Assembly (NCBI RefSeq): GCF_008642375.1
Contig: NZ_CP029194.1
Span: 1,736,001 to 1,800,000, forward strand
Length of the DNA stretch: 64,000 nt
Source of the DNA: Streptomyces venezuelae
GTDB taxonomy: Bacteria; Actinomycetota; Actinomycetes; Streptomycetales; Streptomycetaceae
Direction of reading: 5' to 3'
Shown: in pieces, positions 7,653 through 16,278 of the stretch
Position numbering within the stretch: position 1 is the stretch's first letter
How the letters are laid out: each line of letters starts with the position of its first letter
The notes under the pieces: generated by a model
Database searches by the model: none
What the model saw: the letters and a program-made list of their open reading frames with translations, nothing else
Told to the model about the DNA's origin: nothing
Program-made: the position numbers and the translations under genes

Positions 7653-7684
7653 GACGCCATTCTAATACCGGTATAGTAATTGGC
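7653..7684. promoter_or_regulatory. Compact divergent promoter with central palindrome for the XRE gene and map
   Basis: The perfect palindrome ATACCGGTAT (7665-7674) sits at the centre. TATAGT (7672-7677) would be the rightward -10 box, 7 nt before the map ATG. TAGAAT on the minus strand (7659-7664) would be the leftward -10 box, 6 nt before the XRE ATG. Each -10 hexamer abuts or overlaps the palindrome, so one bound XRE dimer could block both genes. Both mRNAs would start at or next to their ATG. Confidence 0.6.
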
Positions 7685-8452
7685 ATGGTGGAGATCAAGA
7701 CGAACGAGTCCCTGGCGGCGATGCGCGAGTCGGGGCGGGTGGTGGCCCGGGCCCTCGCGGCCGTACGGGAGAAGGCGGCGCCCGGTGTCGCGCTCACCGA
7801 GCTGGACCGGGCGGCGCGGGAGGTGCTGGCGGAGGCTGGGGCCGGTTCGCCCTTCCTCGACTACCACCCGGACTGGGCTCCGGTGCCGTTCCCGGCGGTC
7901 GTGTGCGTCTCCGTGAACGACGCGATCGTGCACGGCATCCCGGACGGGACCCGGCTGGCCGACGGCGACCTCGTCTCCGCCGACTGCGGGGCGCTCCTGG
8001 GCGGCTGGGCGGGCGACTCCGCCGTCAGCTTCACGGTCGGCCGGGCCCGCCCGGAGGACACGCGGCTGATCGCCGCGGCGGAGGAGGCGCTGGCGGCGGG
8101 CATAGCGGCGGCCGTCGTCGGCAACCGGATCGGTGACATCGCGCACGCGATCGGCCGGGTCTGCCGGGGCGCGGGGTACGGCATCCCGGACGGCTTCGGC
8201 GGCCACGGCATCGGCCGGACCATGCACGAGGACCCGGGCGTCCCCAACGAGGGACGCCCGGGTCGCGGCATGAAGCTGCGGCACGGCATGGTGCTCGCGA
8301 TCGAGCCGATGCTCATCGGCGGCGGTACGGACGACCACTACACGGCGCGGGACGGCTGGACGATCCGTACGCTCGACGGCTCGCGCGCGTCCCACGCCGA
8401 GCACACGGTCGCGATCACGGACGACGGCCCGCGCGTGCTCACGGCCCTGTAG
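7685..8452 (+). CDS. map: Type I methionine aminopeptidase
   Basis: This 255-aa enzyme removes the initiator Met from new proteins. The metal-binding set is visible: SADCGALLGGWAGDSAVSF gives the two Asp, GFGGHGIGRTMHEDPGVPNE the His region, and LAIEPM and SHAEHTVAI the two Glu. The length matches the family. Streptomyces carry more than one map gene; this copy is paired with a divergent XRE regulator, which suggests a conditional rather than housekeeping role. The start has no ribosome binding site and is probably leaderless. The 3' end is followed by a 15-bp minisatellite. Confidence 0.93.
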   Translation: MVEIKTNESLAAMRESGRVVARALAAVREKAAPGVALTELDRAAREVLAEAGAGSPFLDYHPDWAPVPFPAVVCVSVNDAIVHGIPDGTRLADGDLVSADCGALLGGWAGDSAVSFTVGRARPEDTRLIAAAEEALAAGIAAAVVGNRIGDIAHAIGRVCRGAGYGIPDGFGGHGIGRTMHEDPGVPNEGRPGRGMKLRHGMVLAIEPMLIGGGTDDHYTARDGWTIRTLDGSRASHAEHTVAITDDGPRVLTAL

Positions 8453-8491
8453 GACGCGCGCCCTCAGGACCACGGCGCCGGGACGCACCTC

Positions 8492-8551
8492 GCATGGACG
8501 CGCGCCGCATGGACGGGCGCCGCATGGACGCGCGCCGAGTGGACGCGCGCC
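8492..8551. repeat. 15-bp tandem repeat, four copies
   Basis: The unit GCATGGACGCGCGCC occurs at 8492-8506, 8507-8521 (one change), 8522-8536 and 8537-8551 (two changes at its start). The array lies between the 3' ends of map and ggt. It contains no likely gene, although it can be read without stops. It may affect convergent termination or be simple replication slippage. Confidence 0.9.
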
Positions 8552-8573
8552 CCTGTCGGCCGCCGGAAGGCCG

Positions 8574-10388
8574 CTACCGGCCGCCCGCGGGCCGGACGAC
8601 CATGGCCGAGCCGCCGCCCCTGCGGACCTTCTCCGCGGCGGCCACCCAGCGTCCGTCCGGCAGCCGCTGCACGCCCGTGGCCGCGCCGATCTCCGGGTTC
8701 TGCCGGAAGGCGTGCCCGATGCCCTCCAGCTCGGCCCTCAGCGGGCTGTTCCACAGGCCGGGTTCGAGTTCGGTGGTGGCCTGGTTGCGCTGGCTGGCGC
8801 GGGGCGCGGCGATCGCCTCGACGAGCGGCAGGCCCCGGTCGACGACCCCGGTGAGGGTCTGGAGGACCGTCGTGATGATGGTCGCGCCACCCGGCGAGCC
8901 GAGGGCGAGGACGGGCCGGTCGTGCCCGTCGAGGACGATCGTCGGGGAGATCGAGGAGCGCGGGCGCTTGCCGGGGCCGGGCAGGTTCGGGTCGTGCACG
9001 GCCGGGTTCGCCGGGGCGAAGGAGAAGTCGGTCAGCTCGTTGTTGAGCAGGAAGCCCCGGCCGGGCACGGTGATCCCGCTGCCACCGGTGGACTCGATGG
9101 TCAGGGTGTAGGCGACGACGTTGCCCCACTTGTCGGCGGCCGTCAGATGGGTGGTGTTCTCTCCCTCGTACGTGGTCGGGGCGGCGGTGCCGCCGCTCGC
9201 GCAGGGTGCGGGGTCGCGGGGGTCGCCGGGCGCGAGCGGGCTGGTCAGGACGGCGTCGTCGCGGATCAGGCAGGCGCGGGAGTCGGCGTACCGCTGGGAG
9301 AGCAGTTCGCGGGTCGGCACGGACTCGAAGGCCGGGTCGCCGACCCAGCGGCCCCGGTCGGCGAAGGCGATCCGGCTGGCCTCGATGTGCCGGTGGAGAT
9401 AGCCGGCCCGGGTGGCGGCGGCGAGGTCGGTGCCCTCCAGGATGTTGAGCGCCTCGCCGACGCTCGTGCCGCCGGAGGAGGACGGGGCCATGCCGTAGAC
9501 GTCGAGTCCGCGGTAGGCGACCTTCGTCGGCCTGCGGAACTCGGTGCGGTACGCACCGAGGTCACGCTCCGTCAGGTCACCGGGGCGGACGGTCCGGGTG
9601 GCGCCCGCCCGGACCGGGGGCGTGCGGACGGTGTCGACGATGTCCCGGGCGAGCGGCCCCCGGTAGAGCGCGCCGACGCCCTGGCGGCCGAGCGTCTCGT
9701 ACGTACGGGCCAGGTCGGGGTTCTTGAACACCGAGCCGACCACGGGCAGTTGTCCGCCGGGCAGGAAGAGTTCGGACGAGGCCGGGAAGTCGCGGAAGCG
9801 GGCCTCGTTGGCGGCGGTCTGGGCGCGGAAGGTGGGATCGACGGTGAATCCCTCGCGGGCGAGCCGCTGGGCGGGCGCGAGGAGGGTGGCGAGGCGTTTG
9901 CTGCCCCAGGCGTCGAGGGCGGTCTTCCAGGTCGCCGGGGTGCCGGGGGTGCCGACGCCGAGGCCGCTGGTCATGCCCTCCTCGAAGGGGATCGGCTTGC
10001 CGTTCTCCGTGAAGAGGTTCGCGTCGGCGGAGCGGGGTGCCGTCTCCCGGCCGTCGACGGTGTGGACCGTACGGCTCTTGGCGTCGTAGTACACGAAGTA
10101 GCCGCCGCCCCCGATCCCCGCGGAGTACGGCTCGGTGACGCCGAGGGCCGCCGCGACCGCGACGGCCGCGTCCACGGCGTTGCCGCCCTTGCGGAGGATC
10201 TCGATTCCGGCGGCCGAGGCGTCGGCGTCGACGCTGGCGACCGCTCCGCCGTGGCCGACGGCGACGGGTTCCTTGCCCGGTCCCGGCGGGGCTCCCGGCG
10301 GGGCCGGGGACGGCGCGGCGGCGCCCATCGAGAGGACCGTCGCCGCGACAGCGAGAACGGAGACCTTCCGGGCGGCGGATCGACGCAT
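8574..10388 (-). CDS. ggt: Secreted gamma-glutamyltransferase
   Basis: The 604-aa precursor starts with a signal peptide (MRRSAARKVSVLAVAATVLS, then an Ala/Pro-rich cleavage area), so it acts outside the membrane on glutathione and other gamma-glutamyl compounds. The autoprocessing nucleophile is Thr412 in GENTTHLTAADKWGN. Downstream are GRGFLLNNELTDFS and the oxyanion/glycine loop LALGSPGGATI. Length and motif order match the family. The ATG at 10388 is preceded by GGAGG with 6 nt spacing, whereas an upstream extension of the open frame lacks any signal-like sequence, so I chose 10388. The neighbouring genes do not belong to a glutathione pathway. Confidence 0.95.
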   Translation of the reverse strand: MRRSAARKVSVLAVAATVLSMGAAAPSPAPPGAPPGPGKEPVAVGHGGAVASVDADASAAGIEILRKGGNAVDAAVAVAAALGVTEPYSAGIGGGGYFVYYDAKSRTVHTVDGRETAPRSADANLFTENGKPIPFEEGMTSGLGVGTPGTPATWKTALDAWGSKRLATLLAPAQRLAREGFTVDPTFRAQTAANEARFRDFPASSELFLPGGQLPVVGSVFKNPDLARTYETLGRQGVGALYRGPLARDIVDTVRTPPVRAGATRTVRPGDLTERDLGAYRTEFRRPTKVAYRGLDVYGMAPSSSGGTSVGEALNILEGTDLAAATRAGYLHRHIEASRIAFADRGRWVGDPAFESVPTRELLSQRYADSRACLIRDDAVLTSPLAPGDPRDPAPCASGGTAAPTTYEGENTTHLTAADKWGNVVAYTLTIESTGGSGITVPGRGFLLNNELTDFSFAPANPAVHDPNLPGPGKRPRSSISPTIVLDGHDRPVLALGSPGGATIITTVLQTLTGVVDRGLPLVEAIAAPRASQRNQATTELEPGLWNSPLRAELEGIGHAFRQNPEIGAATGVQRLPDGRWVAAAEKVRRGGGSAMVVRPAGGR

Positions 10389-10494
10389 GCGCAACCTCCA
10401 GTCAACGACCGTCCGCGCAGCGTAACTTCCTTCCGCCCCTCCCGTCAGGACCGCCTCGAACAAGGGGCCGGTCCGGCCGATAGCATGCGCGCCC

Positions 10495-11229
10495 ATGAAC
10501 GAAGACGTGCGGAACATCGTGCTCGGGGTCCTGGCGACCGGGGTCAGCGCCTCCTTGGGATGGCTGGCCCGCACGTACCTCTGGCGGCGGGGGCTCCGCC
10601 GCAAGCAGGCCTTCTTCGGCCTGCCCTCCGGCTCGGAGTGCCTGCTCGTGGTGAACCGTCTGGCCGGCAGCGAGCGCGGCGTGCACGCTACCGATGTCTC
10701 GGCGCTGCTCGAACTGTCGGCGCTGGTCAAGGACTGCGGGGCACGCCCCCGCATCGTGCAGCACGACACGGCCCGTCAGGGTCTGGGCGAGATAGCGGAG
10801 TTCTGCATCGGCGGCCCCTACTCCAACCGGCGCATGGCAGCCCATCTGCCGAACCTGCTGCCGGGACTCACGATGAACGTCGAGCAGGAACCGAGCGAGG
10901 ACCGGGGGATGATCACCGTGGCGGGCGAGGGCTACCGCCCGGAGTGGGGCGTGAGGGAGTACGTCGTCCTCGCCCGCCTCACCCGCGGCGAGGGCGTCCG
11001 TCCCGTGTTCCTGCTCTGCGGCCAGGCCGCGGTCACCAATCAGGCCGCGGCGAGACATCTGGCCCGCCACCACAAGGAACTGGCCGGCAAGTACGGGTCG
11101 GACGGCTCCTTCGCACTGCTCCTGAAGGTGGTCAACTCGCAGGCCTACGGCCCCGACGTCGTGGAGCTCGTCGCCGACGTCACGCGGGTCGCGCTGTCGG
11201 CTCCTTCAGCCGCACCGGCAGCGACTTGA
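10495..11229 (+). CDS. Conserved membrane-anchored protein of unknown function
   Basis: The 244-aa protein has one N-terminal hydrophobic helix (NIVLGVLATGVSASLGWLA) followed by a basic WRRGLRRKQ stop-transfer. It is therefore probably a single-pass protein with a cytoplasmic body. The body has a Rossmann-like alternation with GSECLLVVNRLAGSE, FCIGGPYSNRRMAAHLPNLL and VFLLCGQAAVTNQAAARHLA. Those segments recall nucleotide-sensor type domains, but I cannot assign a family. TAGCAT (10481-10486) lies 8 nt before the ATG, suggesting a leaderless start. Its last 50 bp overlap the 3' end of the convergent P450 gene. Confidence 0.75.
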   Translation: MNEDVRNIVLGVLATGVSASLGWLARTYLWRRGLRRKQAFFGLPSGSECLLVVNRLAGSERGVHATDVSALLELSALVKDCGARPRIVQHDTARQGLGEIAEFCIGGPYSNRRMAAHLPNLLPGLTMNVEQEPSEDRGMITVAGEGYRPEWGVREYVVLARLTRGEGVRPVFLLCGQAAVTNQAAARHLARHHKELAGKYGSDGSFALLLKVVNSQAYGPDVVELVADVTRVALSAPSAAPAAT

Positions 11230-12448
11230 TCCCGTTGATGAAGTTGGACACCAGCCTGCGGGGCGGCCCGGCGAGCTCCACGCCTCCGCAGGCTTCGCGC
11301 GCCTCCTCGTACAGCACCCGGAGCTGAAGCCGGGCGAAGTGGGCGCCGAGGCAGACGTGCGGTCCGTCGCCGAAGGAGACGTGCGGGTTCGGGCTCCGGC
11401 CGAGGTCGAGGCGGTGGGGTGCGGCGAAGACCCGCTCGTCGTGGTTGGCGGAGGCATGGAAGACGACGACCTTGTCGCCCGACCGGACCGCCCGCCCCGC
11501 GAGCACGGTGTCCTGGGCGGCCGTCCGGCGGAAGGACAGCACGGGCGGGTGCACGCGCAGGAGTTCGTCGACGGCCGTCTCCATGGGGACCTTCCCGTCC
11601 CACAGGCGGGCCTGCTCCCCGGGGTGTTCGGCGAGAGCGAGGAGTCCGCCGGGGGCGGCGCTGCGGACGGTGTCGTTGCCGGCGACCGTCAGCAGGAAGA
11701 AGAACATCTCCAGTTCGGCGTCGGCGAGTTCGGAGGTGGCGAGCGAGGTCATCACGTCGTCGGCGGGGTGCGCACGCTTGTACGCGGCGAGCTCCTGGGC
11801 GTACCCGAACATCTCGGCGAGCATCGCGGGCGACCGGGGGTTGACCGGCCGTCCCTCGGCGTCGAGGACGGGCGGCTCGTCGGGGTCCTGGTAGGCGATG
11901 ACGCGTTCGGTCCAGGCGTGGAGCAGTCCCCGGTCGCTCGCGGGGACGCCGAGCAGGTCGGTGAGGTTGAGCAGGGCGTAGTCGTCGGTGACGGTCCGGA
12001 CGAGGTCGGCCTCGCCACCGGCACCCTCCGCGACCGCGACGGCTTCCGCGAGGAGTGTCCGGGCCCGCTCCCGTGCGGTGAGAGCGAACCGCTCGATGCG
12101 GCCCGGAGTGAAGGCCCGGCTGACGACCCGTCGCAACCGGCCGTGTTCGGGCGGGTCCTGATTGAGCATCATGCGACGGATGAACGGCAGGTCGGCGGGG
12201 TCGGGGTCCCGGATCTGCGTGGCGCCGAGGGACGAGGAGTACGTACGGGAGTCCTTGAGCACCCGGACGACGTCGGCGTGCCGCGTGACGGCCCAGAATC
12301 CGGGTCCGGCGGGCCACCCCAGGATCTCCGGCTCCGCCTGTCGGGCGACGGGCGCGAGGTCGCGCAGCGCGCGGAAGCGGTCGTGCGGGATCCCGGCGGC
12401 GTAGATCCGCGGGTCGAAGACGTCCGGCACCTCGCTCGCGTCCCCCAC
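11180..12448 (-). CDS. Cytochrome P450 (CYP124/125/142-like)
   Basis: The 422-aa protein has all P450 landmarks: the I-helix FFFLLTVAGNDTVRSAAPGG, the ExxR of the K-helix (ETAVDELLRVHPPVLSFRRT region) and the heme-Cys loop FGDGPHVCLGAHFARL. The N-D-T in place of the more common H-E-T of the I-helix, together with SFRRTAAQDTVL, is typical of actinobacterial P450s acting on sterol side chains or methyl-branched lipids (CYP124/125/142 group). No ferredoxin gene is adjacent. Translation starts at a GTG (12448) after GGGAGG. A short palindrome, TGATGACGTGTCCATCA (12484-12500), lies upstream as a possible operator. Confidence 0.92.
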   Translation of the reverse strand: MGDASEVPDVFDPRIYAAGIPHDRFRALRDLAPVARQAEPEILGWPAGPGFWAVTRHADVVRVLKDSRTYSSSLGATQIRDPDPADLPFIRRMMLNQDPPEHGRLRRVVSRAFTPGRIERFALTARERARTLLAEAVAVAEGAGGEADLVRTVTDDYALLNLTDLLGVPASDRGLLHAWTERVIAYQDPDEPPVLDAEGRPVNPRSPAMLAEMFGYAQELAAYKRAHPADDVMTSLATSELADAELEMFFFLLTVAGNDTVRSAAPGGLLALAEHPGEQARLWDGKVPMETAVDELLRVHPPVLSFRRTAAQDTVLAGRAVRSGDKVVVFHASANHDERVFAAPHRLDLGRSPNPHVSFGDGPHVCLGAHFARLQLRVLYEEAREACGGVELAGPPRRLVSNFINGIKSLPVRLKEPTARPA

Positions 12449-12605
12449 CGCGCCTCCCGTCAGGAGTGGTCCAAGGGTGATGATGATGACGTGTCCATCA
12501 TGACAGCTCAGGGGCGGTCTTCGTAGGACTGATCGCGCAGTCGTCCGGCCTTGTCCGGCCCGTCCCCGGCTCCCGGAATCGCCGGCGTACCGCGTACTGG
12601 CGAAG

Positions 12606-13743
12606 GTGAGCCCGGCCGCCTGTCTCCCGAAGCTGGTGCAGGCGCTGGCCTCGTACTGCTACGAGCCGGGGTTCCGGGACCGTCCGGACCTTCGGATCGT
12701 GGTGCACGCCGAGCAGGTGGAGGCCGCACGGGCCCTCGACACCTCCGAGCAGCAGGGGGCGAGGCTCCTCTGCTCGGCCCCTGCACTCGTACCAGCAAGC
12801 GCTGTTCGCCCTCGGACTGCGCGCCGAAGGGCCGGCGGTGTGCGAGGAGTTGGCCGCGGTGGCGCGGCACGGTCTGGATCTTCGGGGTGCGGCGAGGAAC
12901 GGGTTCGGGGGCCGGCTGGCGGCGGTTCCGGCCGAGGAGGGGCGGCACAGCGAGGCGGCGGACGTCTGCGCGCTGGACGCCCGGGCCGCGCGGTCCGGGC
13001 CTTCCTCCGATGACCTGGTGGCGTGGTCCGCCGCGCTGGATGCCGCAGGGCGGCACCAGGAGGCCCTGGAGGTGCGCGCCCGGCCCGTGGACGGCCCCCG
13101 GCGCGAGGCCGAGGAGGGCTCGGCTCCACGGGCCCTCCAGGTGTGGGCGCTGGTCCACCGCTCCAGGATGCTCGACGCCGCCGGGCGCGGTACCGAGGCG
13201 GACGCGGACCGGCGGGAGGTCCTCGCGCTCCTGGCCCGGCTCGCACGGGACGGCGGCTCGAGCGATCCTGGCGACCTCCTCGCGCGGTGGGCGACCCTGC
13301 TCGCCCTGTCGGGCCGGGCCGTCGAGCCGGCCGGGTCCCGGGAGGCGCCGGGGCCGCCACTCGGCCATAAGCTCCGCGACTGGTCGAACGACACCCTCAA
13401 GGCGCACTTCGACGGCCTCCCCGCACGCGCGGCGGAGGGCGGCGACCCGGCACTCGACACCCCGCCACTCGACCACCGCCGGCTGACGCTCCGGTCGGCA
13501 CTCTTCCGGCTTCGCCGCCCCCGGGAATTCGAGGAGTCGCTCCGTCGGCTCTGCGACGGGGGTGTGGCGCGCGCCCGTCGCCGGGCGGCGGACCCGGGCG
13601 CGCGCGTCCGCGCGCTGACCGACCGCTCGACGTTCCTCGTGGCCGTCGGGCGGTACGAGGAGGCCCACGCCGACTTCCTGGCAGCCGTCGCCCTCCTGGA
13701 CGCGGAGGCCCCCACCCCGACCCCAATCGTTACCCGCACGTAA
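12606..13743 (+). pseudogene. TPR-like repeat protein, frameshifted
   Basis: The first ~58 codons from a GTG at 12606 read SPAACLPKLVQALASYCYEP and RIVVHAEQVEAARALDTSEQ. The frame then breaks near 12775-12785. The natural continuation LHSYQQALFALGLRAEGPAV sits in another plus-strand frame that runs to 13743. That second part has helix-pair repeats (GRHSEAADVCALDARAARSG, GRHQEALEVRA and VGRYEEAHADFLAAVALLD), like the TPR proteins abundant in Streptomyces. No catalytic motif is seen. A separate translation start inside the second part (12838) is possible but gives a truncated product. Confidence 0.55.
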
Positions 13744-13834
13744 CTTACTCACCGGTTACCCCGGGTACGGCCCCACGGCTACCGTCGGGTCACTTTCACT
13801 GCCCCCCATCAGTGCCCCCAGTGAGGAGTGACCC

Positions 13835-15382
13835 GTGCGCACATCCCTGGCACTCGCCGTCTCGGCCGCTCTCGTGGCCGGGACGGCCCTCGGCCTGGCC
13901 CCCGCCGCCCAGGCCGCGGACACCGGCATCCGTTTCGTCGACATCGCCGGGGAGGGCGGCACCGTCCTCAAGGCGAACGTCGTCACCCCCGCCGGCGCCG
14001 GCCCCTCGGCCCGCCTTCCCCTGATCGTGCTGCCCACGAGCTGGGCCATGCCCCAGATCGAGTACCTCGCCCAGGCCCAGAAGCTCGCCGACTCCGGTTA
14101 CGTCGTGGTGAGTTACAACTCCCGCGGCTTCTGGCAGTCCGGCGGCGAGATCGAGACCGCCGGACCGAAGGACGTCGCCGACGCCTCGAAGGTCATCGAC
14201 TGGGCCCTGGCGAACACCCCGGCCGACGCCGGCCACGTGGGCATGGCGGGGGTCTCGTACGGCGCCGGGATCAGCCTGCTCGCCGCCGCGCACGACCCCC
14301 GGATCAAGGCCGTCGCCGCCCTCAGTGGCTGGGCCGACCTCATCGAGTCGATCTACAGCGGCCGCACCCAGCACCTCCAGGCCGCCGCCCTGCTCGGCGG
14401 CGCCGGCTACCTGACCGGGCGGCCAGGCCCCGAACTCAAGGAGATCCTGGGCGACTTCCTCTCGTCGAACCTCGACAAGGAGGACGAGATGATCGCCTGG
14501 GGCCGCAAGCGGTCCCCCGCCACCTACCTGGACCGGATCAACGCCAACGGCGCCGCGATCATGCTCGGCAACGCCTGGGGCGACACCATCTTCCCGCCCA
14601 ACCAGTACGCGAGCTTCTACGAGAAGCTCACCGGCCCCAAGCGGCTGGAGTTCCGCCCCGGCGACCACGCCACCGCCGAGGCCACCGGCATCCTCGGACT
14701 CCCCAACGACACCTGGACCAGCGCCCACCGCTGGTTCGACCGCCACCTCAAGGGCGTCGACAACGGCATCGACCGCGAGCAGCCCGTCCAGCTCAAGTCC
14801 CGCTCCACGAGCGGCTACGAGGGCTACCCGGACTGGAAGTCGGTCCACGCGAACCAGCGGAAGTTCGACCTCGGCGGCACCCAGCGGATCTGGGCGAACG
14901 TGGACTCGGGCGCCAACGGCGGGATCACCCTGCTGACCAACCTCCTGGACCAGTTCCTCCGCACCCCGCCCACCGTCTCCGTCCCCCTGCTCCCCCGCGC
15001 CTTCGCCGGCGTCTGGCAGTCCGAGCGGTACGCCACCCCGCAGCGGGTGCGCGGCACGGCGAAGGTGCACACCACGGTCACCTCCACGAAGGAGAGCGGC
15101 ACCCTCGTCGCGTACCTCTACGACGTGGGCCCGCTCGGCGTGGGCAAGCTGGTCAGCAACGCCCCGTACACCTTCCACGGCAAGACTCCGGGGCAGCCGT
15201 TCACCGTCGATCTGGAGCTGTTCTCCACGGCGTACGACGTACCGGCCGGCCACCGCCTCGCCCTGGTCGTCGACACCGTCGACGCGCTCTACATCGAGCA
15301 CAACCCGACCGGCGCGCAGCTGACCTTCTCCTCCCCGTCGGCCGACCCGTCGTACGTGTCGGTACCGCTGCGGGAGAAGTGA
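13835..15382 (+). CDS. Secreted CocE/NonD-family alpha/beta hydrolase (X-Pro peptidase S15-like)
   Basis: The 515-aa precursor has a clear Sec signal peptide ending near AQAADT (residues 1-28). An alpha/beta hydrolase core follows. It has SYNSRGFWQSGGE, the nucleophile elbow GVSYGAG (Ser141), an Asp region at AWGDTIFPPNQ and a His at PGDHATAE. The C-terminal third (about 340-515) is the jelly-roll domain found in CocE and X-Pro dipeptidyl-peptidases. It should hydrolyse an ester or amide outside the cell. The GTG start has AGGAG 7 nt upstream. It is a single gene, convergent with the glutamate importer. Confidence 0.88.
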   Translation: MRTSLALAVSAALVAGTALGLAPAAQAADTGIRFVDIAGEGGTVLKANVVTPAGAGPSARLPLIVLPTSWAMPQIEYLAQAQKLADSGYVVVSYNSRGFWQSGGEIETAGPKDVADASKVIDWALANTPADAGHVGMAGVSYGAGISLLAAAHDPRIKAVAALSGWADLIESIYSGRTQHLQAAALLGGAGYLTGRPGPELKEILGDFLSSNLDKEDEMIAWGRKRSPATYLDRINANGAAIMLGNAWGDTIFPPNQYASFYEKLTGPKRLEFRPGDHATAEATGILGLPNDTWTSAHRWFDRHLKGVDNGIDREQPVQLKSRSTSGYEGYPDWKSVHANQRKFDLGGTQRIWANVDSGANGGITLLTNLLDQFLRTPPTVSVPLLPRAFAGVWQSERYATPQRVRGTAKVHTTVTSTKESGTLVAYLYDVGPLGVGKLVSNAPYTFHGKTPGQPFTVDLELFSTAYDVPAGHRLALVVDTVDALYIEHNPTGAQLTFSSPSADPSYVSVPLREK

Positions 15383-15388
15383 TCACCG

Positions 15389-15442
15389 GCTGCTGCCGGG
15401 CGGGCAGGGCTTCACAGCAGCTACTGCGCTCCCGGCAGCAGC
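15389..15442. terminator. Bidirectional hairpin between the CocE-like gene and gluD
   Basis: GCTGCTGCCGGG (15389-15400) and CCCGGCAGCAGC (15431-15442) are a perfect 12-bp inverted repeat around a 30-nt loop. The right arm lies inside the last codons of gluD. It sits between convergent genes, the usual place of a two-way terminator. There is no T-run, as is common in this genus. Confidence 0.55.
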
Positions 15443-16278
15443 GTTCCCGGTTCGGCCGGCGCGACGTCCACGGCCTTCGTCTTCGGGCTGCGGCGCTCTC
15501 GGCGGGCCACCCAGGTGGCGAACCAGGAGAGCAGTATGCACATCCCGATGTAGATCGGTGAGATGACCAGCACGACGGGGATGAACGGCAGGTCGTAGTC
15601 GAGGTTGGACGCGATCAGCTTGCCCGCGTGCAGGAACTCCTCGTAGGTGATGAGGAAGCCGAGCGAGGTGTCCTTGAGGGCCACCACGAGCTGGCTGATG
15701 ATGGCCGGCAGCATCGCGCGGACCGCCTGCGGCACGAGGACGTACGTCATGACCTGCGTCTTGCGCATGCCGAGCGCGTACGCGGCCTCGCCCTGGCCGC
15801 GCGCGACGGCGTGGACGCCGGTACGGAAGACCTCGGCGAGCACCGAGCCGTTGTAGAGGGTCAGTCCGGCGACGAGCGCGGGCAGCGGCTGGACCTTCAG
15901 GGCCACGAAGATGAAGAAGATCATCACGAGGACGGGCATCGCGCGGAAGAACTCGACGAGGAGCGTCGAGGTCCACCGCAGCACCCGGTGCTCGGAGAGG
16001 CGTCCGGCGGCGAGGACCGCACCGAGCGCGAGCGAGAGCACCGAGGCGTAGGCGAAGGCCTTGAGGGTGTTGCCGAGGCCTTCGAGCAGCAGCTCCTGGA
16101 TGCCCTCGTACAGGAAGGGCGACCACTTGGTGGAGGTGAACTGCTCGGTGTCGAAGAGAAGGTAGAGGATCCAGCCGGCCAGGGCGAGGATCACGACGGT
16201 GGACGCGAGGCCGTAGAGGAGGTGACGCCGCCGGGCGTGCGGTCCGGGGATGTCGTAGAGGGCGGTGGACTCGGTCAT
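15421..16278 (-). CDS. gluD: Glutamate ABC transporter permease GluD
   Basis: The 285-aa polytopic protein has about five membrane segments and the inner-membrane EAA-type loop (GQGEAAYALGMRKTQVMTYV) that docks onto the ATPase. It belongs to the HisM-type permeases for polar amino acids, with LLLEGLGNTLKAFAYASVLS at the first core helix. It pairs with GluC to form the channel. The start overlaps the gluC stop by 4 bp (ATGA), so they are translationally coupled. The order ATPase-binding protein-permease-permease matches gluABCD of Corynebacterium and Streptomyces. Confidence 0.93.
   Translation of the reverse strand: MTESTALYDIPGPHARRRHLLYGLASTVVILALAGWILYLLFDTEQFTSTKWSPFLYEGIQELLLEGLGNTLKAFAYASVLSLALGAVLAAGRLSEHRVLRWTSTLLVEFFRAMPVLVMIFFIFVALKVQPLPALVAGLTLYNGSVLAEVFRTGVHAVARGQGEAAYALGMRKTQVMTYVLVPQAVRAMLPAIISQLVVALKDTSLGFLITYEEFLHAGKLIASNLDYDLPFIPVVLVISPIYIGMCILLSWFATWVARRERRSPKTKAVDVAPAEPGTLLPGAQ

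Noticed and set aside
8492..8551. Possible CRISPR array
   Set aside because: The units are 15 bp and directly adjacent with no unique spacers, and no cas genes are present. It is a simple tandem repeat.
10389..10769. Longer N-terminus for gamma-glutamyltransferase
   Set aside because: The extra 127 codons would place the signal peptide in the interior of the protein, and GGAGG lies directly upstream of the ATG at 10388.
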